From: Paramecium pentaurelia
Taxonomy: Eukaryota > Ciliophora > Oligohymenophorea > Peniculida > Parameciidae
Assembly: GCA_905183005.1 (NCBI GenBank)
Contig: CAJJDO010000045.1
Coordinates: forward strand, 248,001-312,000
Length of the DNA: 64,000 nt
Direction of reading: 5' to 3'
The notes below the pieces were generated by a model that was not told the origin of the DNA, ran no database searches, and saw only the letters and a program-made list of their open reading frames with translations. Each line of letters begins with the position of its first letter. Position 1 is the first letter of the stretch. A program made the position numbers and the translations under genes. This document shows positions 13,031 through 24,926 of the stretch, piece after piece.

Positions 13031-13088
13031 TTTTTATTTTATAGCTTATATTTATATATAGCAAGAAAATTTGATTTATATTAAACTC

Positions 13089-13659
13089 TCATTTTGATCC
13101 TTAATCATCATCTGACTAAAATACATCACAAACTTGATATGGTTATTTCTCTATCTTTTATTCTTATTTAGGTTTCTTTTTTGTTTATTTATTCACTTAT
13201 GATGATTCCTATTCAGAATCATCATCATAATCAACAGTATTTAGATGATGAGTTGAAATCTAAACATAGTGTACTTGCAGTCTCTCAGATATTTATCTAT
13301 ATGTGAAACCCAAAGAATTTAGGTGTTCAACTAACTACCAAAATTCTTGTTTTTGATAGGTATATGGTGAACTTCTTCTTCCAACTAGTTTCTACTGAGG
13401 AGGAGGATTTAAATCTTTTTCAATAAACACTCTGAATATTGCATCAATATTAGTTTAGACCTTTTATTGTATAATCTGAAATCACATCAATTCTTACTTA
13501 ATCTTGAATCAATTTTTGAACCATCATTTATAAGGAATTATACATCCTATAAAAGTCAATAGGCTTGATATCATTAGTATTAACATTTTTAATATCAAAT
13601 GGAAATTCTCCATTTTCTGGTTTGGGAATGAATAAGGGGCGGGCTTATTTTTTTCTCAT
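13089..13659 (-). CDS. Unknown small protein, acidic C-terminus
   Basis: 182 residues with one 22-nt intron. It begins MRKKQARPLFIPKPENGEF, contains a folded-looking centre (QEFWQLVEHLNSLGFTYRQ) and ends in an Asp/Glu-rich then Lys/Gln-rich tail. No domain is recognised. Removing the intron abolishes the only in-frame TGA, and the spliced length is a multiple of three. It is convergent with the MIR gene. Confidence 0.72.
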
Positions 13660-13858
13660 ATAAATATTTTATTATCATTTAATTAAGATGTGGAAAATTT
13701 TCATTTAAGTAGTTCTATTGAATAAAATAGTAAGATATTTAATAAAGTATATCAAAATTAATTGGATTAACGTATAGAATCTTTGCCTAAATCATTAAAT
13801 GTAATTTTTATTTTTTTATATTTATTTTCTTTTTAAATCAAAACTAAACCTAATGTAA

Positions 13859-14098
13859 ATGGAAATTCCTAGTATCTCACAAACTCGTTTAAGCTCTAAA
13901 AAACTCAGTCAAAGAATGAGAGTAGATAGATAAGGCCATCCAATACTAAAAGGATACAAATTACATTCAGTAACTTTTATAGATAATGTATTATCTGGAT
14001 CTAATATTCATAAAATTCATATTGTTGATAGTTGGAAGCATCATAATATCAATGAATTTCAATACAAAAATAACTAAAAATGTTGTCAAATTAGTTGA
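13859..14098 (+). CDS. Small basic unknown protein
   Basis: 79 residues, single exon. It starts MEIPSISQTRLSSKKLSQR and has a basic N-terminal half followed by LHSVTFIDNVLSGSNIHKI and IVDSWKHHNINEF. It is short, but the sequence is not AT noise and the start follows a clear A/T leader. No function can be assigned. A sister gene lies about 100 bp downstream on the same strand. Confidence 0.55.
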
Positions 14099-14196
14099 TT
14101 ACTAATATGAATTGAATTATTTTTATTTTTTTCACTTTGAACATATTTTTCATAAACAAGTGAAGAATCCCATTAATTCTAATTTAAATTAAATTA

Positions 14197-14583
14197 ATGT
14201 AAGAGAGAATCAGAGAATAATTATTATCTCCTTAATTCAAAGAGACAGAATAAGAAGTTACTGCTTAAGAACTTCGCAAGTTCTCTAGCATATCTGCTAT
14301 TGAAATGAACACACCTGATACAAAGTATCGTTCTACTATTACACCTTCTAAGATGGATACATCTAAGGAAATGTATTCATTACACTATAGAAATAAAACA
14401 TGTGAGGATGACATCTTTCGATTATATGATGAAATCAAAGATCTTTATTAGAAAAGAGAATTTGATTAGCCAACACTTGTTGAACCTAAAATACTTTTTA
14501 CAAACCAAGAATATCCTTCTAAAATCATGTATTATTATCAAATTAAATTAGAGTTAAACGAAAGAAAATGGAAGTATAACTGA
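14197..14583 (+). CDS. Unknown small polar protein
   Basis: 128 residues, one exon. It begins MQERIREQLLSPQFKETEQ and ends LNERKWKYN. It is rich in Glu, Lys, Thr and Ser, with predicted helix at both ends and an STITPSKMDTSKEM segment that resembles a phosphorylated linker. No known domain. Confidence 0.6.
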
Positions 14584-14811
14584 ACAATAATCAGGTCTTA
14601 ATTGATAAGATTTACAGAGCAAATCTAATAACCTATAATAACCTATACAACGTTATTTGATTTTGTAAATTGAAGTAAATAATGAATTTGAGAATATATA
14701 TATACATCTATATAATTTCTAAGTGAAATTCTCTATAACAATAACAAGTTATCTAAAAATTAAATCTTCTGAGACACTTGATAATATTTTTAAAAGTATA
14801 AAAAATAGTTA

Positions 14812-16457
14812 TCAAAATATATATTCTTTATCATTTCCTTTATTATTCTCCATAATCCATTTATGTTATAACATTTAATCAATAGTAATTCTATTTTCAG
14901 GTCTTTGCTACAATCCTCTTTTAACAAAATCTTTAAGTGAAGGAGAGAATGATTGAGGCAAATCAAATTTATTCTATTATAAAATATGATGTAATGTACT
15001 TTTAATATATTTTCCATAATTGATTCATCATCTCTTGGATATTCTGAGAAAGGAGTATTACCAGCAACAAGTTCATATGCTAGAATAGCCACTTACCAAG
15101 CATCACATCTTTCATCATATCCTTAATCTTTAATTACTTCAGGGGCAATATAATCAACAGTTCCACAAAAAGTATTTCTCCTATCTTCTTTTGATGGAAT
15201 TTCTCTAACACATCCTAGATCACAAAGTTTAACATAATTCTGAAATATAAGTAAAATAATACGAGAGACAATAAAATATTTTCAGTCTTCAAATCTCTAT
15301 GCATGTAACCTTATTTATGCATGTATTGAATGGCTGATAATATTTGCATAATGAAAGTACTAGAATCTTTTTCATTAAATCTCTTATTAATCTATTTATA
15401 TTGATGTTAGAATAATTCTCCATTATTGCAAAATTCTAACATCATATAAATATTTGATTCATCATAAGTCTATCCATACATTTTTACTATATTTGGATGT
15501 GATAATTTAGATTAGATTAGAATTTCTCTAACCAATTGCTCTTGCATTGCATGTTCAATTACTGTTTACTTTTTTATGATTTTAAGAGCAAATATTAAAC
15601 CAGATCTCTCATCAATAGCCATATGAACATCACTAAATTTGCCTCTTCCTAAAAATGAACTAATTTTAAGATTTAATTTATATTCTATAGAAGAATATAA
15701 ACTTTAAGTCTATTTTTAGGATGGAAATTGAGATGTAATTTTTGGTTATAGAGTACATGAATCTTATGATTTTCTAATACTTGAATTATTGGTAAGAGTC
15801 ATAATGCTAGTATTATTGATGACTGCATTTTTAACAGGATTAGCTGCATATTTTAAATTTGTAAACGTGTTTTGACTTAAACTTTTACTTAATTCTTATT
15901 TTGGTTAAACTTTGAATGGTGAATTGAGTTTGCAATTAATATTCACTTTTTACAACTTCAATCTGGAAGAAAGACCAGCTGCAGTTGATGTAGATTCTTT
16001 AGACAAACGCTAATCTGGTAGTTTTTTTGTCAGATTCATACTAATGCTGTTTTTCAGTAACACTAGATTTTCTTGGAGTGTCTTTGATTTATCAATTAAC
16101 TTATTCCAATCTTTTTCCATTTATTCACGTTAATTCTTTACATTAGGAGATGGCTAACGCAAATGTTATTGTTAATTTCCTGGGTCTTCAATTGTAATAT
16201 TAAGTTCTTTGGATATTTTACGAAAAGCTATATTGGTTTGAGCAGATGGAACTATTTTCATTGTGGGACCATAGACTATTTGAGAAGCTGGATATTACAG
16301 AAATTGTTTATTTTCTGAAACATCTCTAGATTATATTTGCTATATGAGAGAATATTTATACTTTATCTCTGGATGTTTATTATTGGGAGAAGTATATAGC
16401 AGATGTTGTGCCAAATGGGTTATGATATTTAATTTGGCTTTGGTTAGGTTAAAACAT
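14812..16457 (-). CDS. Ser/Thr protein kinase, Aurora-like, with long N-terminal extension
   Basis: 524 residues after three introns (14974-14999, 15240-15262, 16340-16361). The first about 265 residues are a Ser/Asn/Gln-rich, probably disordered, tail. The kinase domain follows with FLGRGKFSDVH (glycine loop), FALKIIKK (Lys), MHRDLKTENIL (catalytic loop), KLCDLGCVREI (metal site, DLG instead of DFG), FCGTVDYIAPEV (activation segment) and GLQQRPENRITIDQMLQHKW at the end. The LKTEN and GTVDYIAPE sentences fit the Aurora/AGC-like branch. An Aurora would act on spindle, cilia or cytokinesis. The start at 16457 is supported because a 22-nt intron is needed to reach the long frame. Confidence 0.88.
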
Positions 16458-16551
16458 TAAACAAATTATATTATTTATATATTAAATCTAATTGGCTAGA
16501 TAATAAAATTGATATTTATGATAGTATATAATTGAAATAAATAAATATTTA
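16458..16551. promoter_or_regulatory. Divergent intergenic region, kinase and coiled-coil genes
   Basis: 94 bp between the kinase start (minus) and the coiled-coil gene start (plus). Almost pure A/T. It must hold the promoters of both genes if both starts are right; no specific element is recognised. Confidence 0.4.
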
Positions 16552-18277
16552 ATGAAAAGACCATCTACAGCTGGAGTGCCAAAGCATAGTCAATCTCCAA
16601 GGGCCTTCAAGTTGAATTCAAAATTATCAGAAGAGAATCTACAATAGAAATAATTCTAGCTATCTAAAACATTATCAAAATTACAATTAGAATAAAGAAA
16701 TCTATAATAATAGATGAATTTCATAGAAGTAAATTATTATATTCATAATTTAGTAAGAAAAATAGAAATCTAAAATTACATAAGATGAAAAATAAGGAAA
16801 TTAAAGTTGGTTGGGAATAAAACTGAAAATCTAAATAAATTAACTTAATTCATAAATTGAAGAGAAACAAAGTCAAATCAAATAATTATAAAAGAATCCT
16901 AATTTTACAAGAGCTTAAGAGTAAAATATTCTTATAGAATATTTGACTTATTGTTCATCATCATTAAAATAAGATTAAAATTTGATGCCTAATGAAGTTG
17001 AAGATCTCAAAGTAGAAATTTAAGAATTAGAAATAACCAAGAAATTATTGGAAGAACAAAGTGAAAATCTTTCAATTCAAAAAAGTTTATTAGAGAAAAA
17101 GATTTCATAATAATATTTAGAATTAGATTAAACAAAAAATGAATTAAAAGAAAAGGAAAGAGATCTTCGATATTTAAAAAAGGAAATGATTAAATTTGAA
17201 GAAAAATAAAAAGAAACATAATAAAATTAAAAAGTAACAATTAAGAAAAAAGAAGTTATTGATATTGATGATAAAAAAGCAGAAATCATTGAAAAAGATT
17301 AGCAAATAAGTTAATAAGAGTAGATAATTAATTAATTGAAAGAAAAATTATAAGAAAGAACAAATTATGAATTAAGAAGTAAAAACGCATTGATTGATGA
17401 ACTCTAAGGATTAAATCAATAAGTTTAATAGATGAGAGAAGAATTGAAAGAATTAAATGAGTATTATTTAGCAGAAATTCAACCTTTAGAAACTGAATCA
17501 TTACCTATAATATAAGGTAACAGAGATCATACATTTACTATTTTACATGATGTCTATAATAAACAAGAAAAGAAATTTCCAAAAGCTCCAAGAGTTAGAT
17601 ATGAATAGGTTTAAGATATGGGAAAAGAATTAAGTTTACGATTACAACTTAAATAAATTACAGTTAGTGAAGCTTGTGCTATCTTAATTTAAACTGCAAC
17701 TAATAATGCAATCAGTGTAGAATAATTATAAGAGTAATTACTTTAAGAACCATTTACAATGGCTGATCCTAATGAAGCAAAATTGATAGCCAGATATATT
17801 GTAGAAGATATGAATGATGAAATTGTTAGTTTGGATCCATAAGCTACTGTTAAATTACCAGTTGTAAAGTCTGTTTTTAGACATCTTCTTAATTGCTATG
17901 ATTTATTAACTTAAGAATAAGATAAACAATTATGGGAAGAGGTGAGTGTTATTGTTAATAAGTATGAAACTGCTTTAAGAAGTCAATTCGATTAATTAAA
18001 TAAACAATAACATGGATTTATGAAACCTAAAGATTTGTTTTATTGTTTAGATTAATTATTTTTAGATCTGACAGATATTTAAAAGGAATATGTATTGTTG
18101 AGACTATTTGCCTATACAAATAATATTAATAAGATCATGCATATGAAGATTTTTGATGTTTTTAAAGCTGGATCCTATATAGATAGGGTTTCAAAGGATA
18201 CTAGAAAGAAGAAGAAACAAAGACCAACAGCCAAGAAAATAGAAATTCAAAAGTAGGATATTGATGACTTTGATTGA
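16552..18277 (+). CDS. Coiled-coil protein with helical C-terminal domain
   Basis: 566 residues with one 25-nt intron near 16730. It starts MKRPSTAGVPKHSQSPRAF. Residues about 150-310 are an unbroken Glu/Lys/Gln heptad-rich coiled coil. The C-terminal about 230 residues form a compact helical region (for example GKELSLRLQLKQITVSEA and EYVLLRLFAYTNNINKI) that could be an EF-hand-like fold, but no canonical calcium loop is visible. It ends with a very basic TRKKKKQRPTAKK stretch. The layout suits an axonemal or basal-body structural protein; this is inference. It lies 30 bp upstream of the CK1 gene. Confidence 0.82.
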
Positions 18278-18307
18278 TGAATATGATAATAATATAATTT
18301 TTAATAA

Positions 18308-19755
18308 ATGGATGAAGCAGTAGTGTGGAAATAGAAGAAATTGACTGCAGGAATGGTTATTGCAGGCAAATATAAATTATTAGAGAAGATAGGTGCAGGT
18401 TCATTCGGAATGGTGTTTAAGTCTTAGTATTTAAAAAATGGAGATTTAGTAGCAGCAAAATTTGAAAAACGAGACGATTCCCAAAAAGGAGTCAGTCTAC
18501 TAATCAGAGAAATTAAGGTTCTGTCAGAAGTTAATGGATTGAAAGGTTAGATTTAGTATTAAACTATAAAAGGTTTTCCACAGATCAAGTTTTATGGAAG
18601 AGATGAAAATTATAATTTCTTTATGGAAACCTACTTAGGGTTAAATTTAGAATAGTTGTTAAGGAAATGTGGCAATAGATTCTCTATTCATACTACATTA
18701 AGAATAGGTATTTAGATCATTGAAAGATTGTATGTATCTTGATTGGTATAGTTAGGTAAGCTTTTCATGAAAAGAATCTCATCCATCGTGATATCAAACC
18801 AGAAAATTTTACTATTAGCAGACAAGATGCATCTTAAATAATGGCTATTGATTTTGGCTTAGCTAAATATTACAGAGACACAGCAGGCAAACATATTCCA
18901 TTTGTAAATAACAAAGGTTTGATTGGAACAGCCAGATATGCTAGCATTAATGCTTTATTAGGTTTGTTTTTTTATTTGAAAAGGCAATGAGTAAAGTAGA
19001 AGAGATGATATTGAAGCTATTGCATATGTACTAATCTATTTTCATCTTGGTGAATTACCTTGGTAGAATATTCAAGTTGCTTCTAAAGAAGAAAAATACA
19101 AACAAATATTAATACTCAAGTAAAATAATGAATTGGATAAATATTCTGATAAAATTCCTAAAGTACATTCTCAATTAATTTATAGTGTTTGATGAAAATG
19201 CTCTAAATTGCTAAGTCTTACGAATTTAATCAAACACCTGATTATATGGGTTTAACTAAACTTTTATAAGATGAGTTAATAACTGATGCAAAAATGGATT
19301 GGGAATCTTTATTAGAAACAAATAATGATAAAATGAGTGTTTCAATTGATATGATTGAAAATGATAATTAATTTGATGATTTACAAGATGATAAATAATA
19401 AGAAGTTTTTAATTCTATGAATAAAATTGCTTAATAAGAAACTAAATTTATTAATGGAAGATTAAATAATAGTCGAAATCATATCATGTATTTAGAAGTT
19501 CCAAAGAACAGTATCGTATTAAATGATGCATAAAGTCCTGCTGGAACTATTAAATCATTTAACACTTCTAAGGTTAATCATTATGGTGGTAGTCATATTA
19601 ACTTTAACACATAAAAATAATTTAGTGATTTGAGAGTTAAGTCATGTGAAAACTTTTAATATAATGATGAAGATAATTATGAGGCAGATTCTGACGATTA
19701 ACCTTGCATACTATACTAAAATTTAGTTGTTGGTCGTTCTTCTTCTAAAATGTGA
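18308..19755 (+). CDS. Casein kinase I family protein kinase
   Basis: 458 residues with introns at 18730-18755, near 18962-18983, and at 19163-19185. Motifs in order: KIGAGSFGMVFKS (glycine loop), GDLVAAKFEK (Lys), LIHRDIKPENF (catalytic loop), AIDFGLAKYY (DFG), and the diagnostic CK1 string LIGTARYASIN...NEQSRRDD in place of APE. The C-terminal about 150 residues are a polar Asn/Asp/Ser-rich tail with no known motif. CK1 enzymes phosphorylate acidic or primed Ser/Thr and act in membrane traffic, DNA repair and ciliary signalling. Ciliates have expanded this family. Confidence 0.93.
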
Positions 19756-20069
19756 ATTGATATATATATTTATTTATCAAAAAGATTCATTAAATATATT
19801 ATGAGCATTTCAAATGTGATTATAAACAATTTCTATATAATTATTTTAAGATTAATTTATAATCTTATTGATAATAATAGAATTTATATTATGATTTTTA
19901 AATAGTTTAATATTTAATATATTACTAAAAGATTGGATTTTATATGTAATTTGTTAAATTTGTTATTTATTCTTAACATATATTTTATATCTATTATAAA
20001 ATATATTAATATATAAATTATATAAAATTAATAACTAAAATTGTATATAGAATAATATTATTATATACA
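19756..20069. other. Convergent intergenic spacer
   Basis: About 310 bp of A/T runs between the 3' ends of the CK1 and Rab genes. No coding frame or RNA structure noticed. Confidence 0.5.
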
Positions 20070-20833
20070 TCAACAACAACTTTTTTTTTCATCATTTTTT
20101 TAATCAGATTTTTCTAAAGGTTGATGAAGCTTCTTCACACTTAAATCTGTTTAATTAAGAGCAGGTAATTTAGCTTCATTATTTGCACCCCCATTTATAT
20201 GATTTAAGAATACTAATTTAGCTGTTTCAGCAAATGCCTCAACATAGATATGTCATATTTACTTCATCAACATTTTCTCTTGTTTTTGAGGATGTTTCAA
20301 AAAATAGATTAAGCCCATTTGTTTCCATCCAATATTTACCTTCTTCATAAGATACTTCTCGTCTATTGTTAATAAAAAATCAAAATACTCAGATTCTCTA
20401 TCATTTTAAGCACCTACTAAAACTGTAATAATAGATGGGGAAGAATGATCTTTAGCCTCTTTTAACCATGAATCGAGTCGTTCGAGGGATTGTTTACTAA
20501 TAAATTTCAATATGAACTTCATACTTTGTGATACTGTAAACTAAAAATACTGCAGCAACTTTTCGATAAAATGATCTTACTACAGAACGAAACGACTCTT
20601 GACCAGCAGTATCCCAGATTTATAATTTTACTTTTGTATTTTCATCTATATTAACAATTTTTGATAGGAATTCCACTCCAATTGTCACATTGTATTCAGT
20701 TGTAAAATCATCCTTCATATATCTCATTAATAAGCATGACTTTCCAACTCCTTAGAATCTTTGAATTTTTATATATACCTGCATCTCCAATGATTATAAA
20801 CTTGAACAAAGGTGATTTATCAGGTGAACTCAT
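20070..20833 (-). CDS. Rab-family small GTPase with unusual G4 box
   Basis: 218 residues after four introns (28, 28, 26 and 25 nt). G1 GDAGVGKSC (the first intron splits it), switch I TTEYNVTIGVEF, switch II and G3 WDTAGQESFRS, ETSSKT (G5) and a C-terminal Ser-Cys-Cys suitable for geranylgeranylation. The RabF sentences IGVEF and WDTAGQE place it near Rab2/Rab4/Rab14. The G4 box, normally NKxD, reads AQND, so guanine recognition may be altered. Rabs direct vesicle budding and docking. It is divergent from nothing nearby; the SSNA1 gene follows upstream on the same strand. Confidence 0.9.
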
Positions 20834-21107
20834 TTATAAATTTTATTACTAAATTTAACAAAAAGAAAAGTATATAGAATTTTAATTAATATATTAAATA
20901 GTTAAGGAATTACTTATACTACAAAAGAATGATTTACTTTTGAATAAAATGTAAATTATATACTCTATGAAATCATTATAAAACATAAGTATATTGAAAT
21001 CAACATTTATTTACTTAAAATATGTAGAAATAGTAAAATAATTTAAAGATTTGATTGCTGAAATAAAAAATGGAGAGTTTAAATTAATTATGTTGTAAGA
21101 TATGTGA

Positions 21108-21443
21108 TCATTATTCTTTAATATGATATTATGATTCTTTTTATAAGACATGCAATAGAGTTTTGAGACTCTCTACAATCTTATTTTTTGTATGTTCAGT
21201 TTCAGAGATAGTCTTTTCTAATTCTCTCTTTTCAGTCGCTGTTCTCATGATGGTTTCTTGATTGAAATTATTTAAAATACCATTAACGCGATCTAGTCTT
21301 TCAGAGAGAATTTCTAATTCTTTTTCAATCCTACGTCTTTCTTCCTCTTCTTCATAAATTTCACTTTTAAGATCTTCCTTTTTCTCTCTTAAGTCTTCTA
21401 ATGTCCCAATGAGTTCACCAACCAAGTTTTGATAATTGGACAT
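21108..21443 (-). CDS. SSNA1: SSNA1/NA14/DIP13-like basal-body coiled-coil protein
   Basis: 111 residues, single exon, nearly the length of animal SSNA1. The sequence is one continuous coiled coil: NLVGELIGTLEDLREKKEDL, then an acidic EEEEERRRIEKELE block, SERLDRVNGIL, and ISETEHTKNKIVESLKTLL, which line up with the family's conserved blocks. SSNA1/DIP13 forms fibrils on microtubules and sits at centrioles, basal bodies and axonemes. The frame reads through two TAA codons near its end under the ciliate code and stops at TGA (21108-21110). Confidence 0.85.
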
Positions 21444-21545
21444 ATGAATTTGAATTTATATATAAAGTTTGATTAATAATTAGTTAGAAATATAAAAGTA
21501 CAACACAAAATTCTCTTTTATTAGAATCAATTATTCAATTAATAG

Positions 21546-22208
21546 ATGATTGCTAACTCAAATGAATTAAAAAGTTCATTATATAATGAATTACTTGATT
21601 AGCAATTATGTAAAAAAAGACAAAAATAATATTTGTTAATATTTAATATTTTAGATGAATCTTATAAGTAAGGCTTTATTCCAATAATTAATTTAAACCA
21701 AAATAGAATTAAATGCTCCTTCCAAATCGAATTAATAATATTTGATGAATTTAATGAAAGAATTATTTACACATACAATCAAAAATTTATTCTTATTATA
21801 ATAACATAAACCCTCTTTTTCACATCAATTATAATTGTTATGCGAATTAATTATTAATAAAATAATAATTTATCTTTTGAATCTGTTTTATTTTATTAAA
21901 TTTTAATAATGTAGAAATAATAAATGAACTTTTAAGAATTTCCTTATTTATAAATTTTCATTATAATTAAAGGGGATTTTAAATTAATACTTTATTATAA
22001 TAAAAAGTAGGATCATCTTAAATTATATTTTAGGATATTATATACATTGAAAATCTTTACAAAATCAACTGTAAGGAAATTCTTAATTATAAAAAACAAC
22101 TTTATTTAATGTCTATCAAAACTTTATTAATTTCATAAATAAAGCAGTATAGATTAAACTAATTTCATAAAATTATTTAATTTTTAAAATGATTTTAAAC
22201 TTAATTGA
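21546..22208 (+). CDS. Weak hypothetical ORF
   Basis: An uninterrupted ciliate-code frame of 220 codons starting MIANSNELKSSLYNELLDQ. The first 60 residues look protein-like; later parts are rich in Ile, Phe, Asn and Lys, as expected from AT-rich noise. No domain is visible, and a frame of this length could arise by chance when only TGA stops. It lies about 100 bp from the SSNA1 start, divergently. Confidence 0.35.
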
Positions 22209-22886
22209 TTAATCAACTCGCCTTTTTTTCATATGATATTTTAAATAAAAAATTTAATTTATTTATGTCTTTTTTGGACTTACAACCATGTGTGTCTAAT
22301 ACATAAAAAATATTGTAAATCTTCTTATAATCAAGAATAATCCAAATAAATTATATATAACATATTAAACGCTATTGAAAAATAAAAGTGTTGCAATAAA
22401 TCTAATAATGTACTTTTTAATATTTTTTTAATATTAAATAAACTGATTAATCTGTATTATTTTCAATATCTCTATCCAACCTAGACATAATTATTATCTA
22501 ATATAAGTACTATCTAAAATACAATTTAGTAAATAGAGAATTGATTAAAATAAATAATATTCTAATTTAAATGATATGATAAGTGCATCCTTTTCTCATT
22601 TCATCAAATTAAAAAAATCATTGATTCATATACTTTATTACATATTGTATGAAAAGATAATAAGTAAAATATTATAAATTAAATAATTGTACTACGGTTT
22701 ATTGTATTAATTAATTTCTAAAACAATTTATTTTATTCACAAATAATTCTGTGATTAAAAATAGTAGATATCAAATTTGACTCAATACAAATAAATCAAA
22801 GTAAACAAAATAAGTAGAGATAAAAAATTATCGTTAGTAATAATATATTAATTTGAGAACTATTTAAATAAATTAATTTATATAAT
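22209..22886. other. Gene-poor AT-rich stretch
   Basis: About 680 bp with frequent TGA in most frames and no protein-like sentence. I see nothing to annotate. Confidence 0.45.
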
Positions 22887-23573
22887 ATGAGATCTGATTA
22901 TGAAAGTGATTCTGAACATTTAGAGTTTGTCTCAAGCTTTTTTCATCTCATTTAAGCTATTAATAATTGTATTCTTTATTAATCATATTACAGATTACCA
23001 TAGTAAAGCATAGAAGAATAGAACTGCAAAATTCATTAAAAATGCTAAAGCGCGAAGAAGTAATTAATTTTAAACTATTTATTGATAGAAGTTTCATAGA
23101 TAAATTTCAAAATGCCATAGAGTGCTGATGAAAATATATCAGAAATAGTCTCCTTCAATAAAAACTTAGCATAAAAATTAGTTAAGCCAATGAGAAATTA
23201 AAGTAAAAATATAGAAAATTCAGAAGTCTAATCTTTTATTTGCAACATTCATTAAATACTTAGGTAAAATCATTTTTCAATAAACCAAGAGATATCTAAT
23301 TGAAATTATAGATCTTAAGAAATGTTTAAAAATAAGTTTATTTGAATTTAATTTAATATCACAAAAAAATGCCATCTAAATTGTAACAAAGAACAAGTTG
23401 TTTACATATGTAAAATCAATTTATATATTATACTCTTTAGATATATAGCTGAAAAAATATATGCTGATAAAATAAAAAATGCTGCCTTTTGTTAAATAAT
23501 TCATGAAACTCCAAATATAGTAATCCCCATGTTCAAAAATATAATTTAAACTAGATATGGAAGCACGGATTGA
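22887..23573 (+). CDS. Intron-rich unknown gene, C-terminal splicing unresolved
   Basis: Starts MRSDYESDSEHLEF. Removing introns of 25 and 29 nt gives a clean segment with a basic helix (AKFIKNAKARRKVSQINF) and a polar region (PQSADENISEIVSFNKNLAQ). Further on, protein-like text reappears in another frame (RYIAEKIYADKIKNAAF, ETPNIVIPMFKNI) and ends at TGA 23571-23573. I could not find a standard intron that links the two parts, so there may be a third gene piece, a frameshift or decay. The function is unknown. Confidence 0.5.
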
Positions 23574-24189
23574 ATATAAACTTTTGGTTTACTTTTTTTT
23601 TTCGATTGTTTTAAGAATAAAAATAAATGTGTTTAAATTACTAATTTTAGATTTAATAAAGTAAGAAAATAGTATTACAAATCTAAGAATTTAATTTTTA
23701 TACTATAATTAATCGCCATATTCTAAGAATATTCTATTCAAATGATCTTAGTATAAGTTATATCAATAAATGTGTGTGGATCTATTCCATTTTTTATTAT
23801 GATTATGAGTATATCATTTCTATCCAAAGTGTTCTTTCATATTTTATTTATTATTGAATAAGTATTGTAAAAAATAATATATTATAAAATTAATGTATCA
23901 TTCAATTCAATTATACATAAATCTTTAAATTTAGTATAAAATGTCTTCTTTTCTTATAAATATTCTCATTTTTATGGATATAAAGATTTTATCTAAAGAA
24001 TCAAATATTTATACAATTAAATAAAAAGAAGTAGAATTTTTGATATTTATCTACTTCTAAATTAAAAATATAGAAAATTCAATTATGTAATTTTTTGATT
24101 TTTTAGAATTAATATGATTTTCATATAATGTTATAATAAAATAAATTTGATGAAATAAGTCAAAGAATTAAATCAAGAAAATAGTCATT
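23574..24189. other. AT-rich stretch without genes
   Basis: About 600 bp, with no coding sentence in any frame. Confidence 0.45.
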
Positions 24190-24880
24190 AAGTTAAATAA
24201 GAGAAATTTTGATTAATGATAAATATTTTTATGATACAGTTTCCATCTCAAAGAATGTTGATTTATTAATATCTAGAGGAAAAGTAGATGTGGATTCATT
24301 TTTAAAGAATATAATAATTTTTGGATTCCTTATTAGTATAACTTTATTAAAATTAGAGCTTAATCACTTGAAATTAGAAATAATTAAGACAAATTAATTG
24401 CAATAGGGAATTATTGTATTTTGTTGAGAGATGCAAATTTAATGAAATTAAATCAACCTGAAGAAATTAATGCTTTGATTTAAAAAGGATTACCAAATGT
24501 TCCTTTAAAAATAATAAATGATATGTAACTCATATTAAATGGAATGATCTTACCTTAAAATCTAAGTTTTAAAAGTGTGATCAATAAAATATGTCTTATT
24601 ATAGATATTATTTACAATTCATTTGCAGGTAAATTGAAATAGAATATTAGATACTATTTATTTGGGTCCTGAATATCTTGATAATATGAATAAGTGTGAT
24701 CATATATTGTATAATTTAGTGATAATACCTTTATAGAAATATATTGAATAACTTGTAATAATTCAGTTTGAAGAGGAAACAGTATGAATAATCTATAATT
24801 ACTAGAAAAATCTATTGAGTTTAAATGGAATTTGCATAAACTTAGATTTAGATCAATGAAATGATTTTATTAACATTGTT
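24190..24880 (+). pseudogene. Decayed gene, possibly armadillo/HEAT-like
   Basis: Several protein-like pieces lie in order on the plus strand but in different frames: YDTVSISKNVDLLISRG, LNHLKLEIIKTN, LMKLNQPEEINALIQKG, ILPQNLSFKSVI, then after a plausible 22-nt intron YLGPEYLDNMNKCDHIL. Spacing and composition recall helical-repeat (armadillo) proteins. Not all frame changes can be explained by 20-35 nt introns and there is no good start, so I read it as a pseudogene. The recognisable gene at 24927 begins just after it. Confidence 0.4.
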
Positions 24881-24926
24881 TCCAGCATAGCGTTGGATAT
24901 CTATATATATTTAATTTCTAATTAAC

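Noticed and set aside
19163..19200. Frameshift in the casein kinase I gene
   Set aside because: A 23-nt GT...AG intron at 19163-19185 restores the kinase frame exactly.
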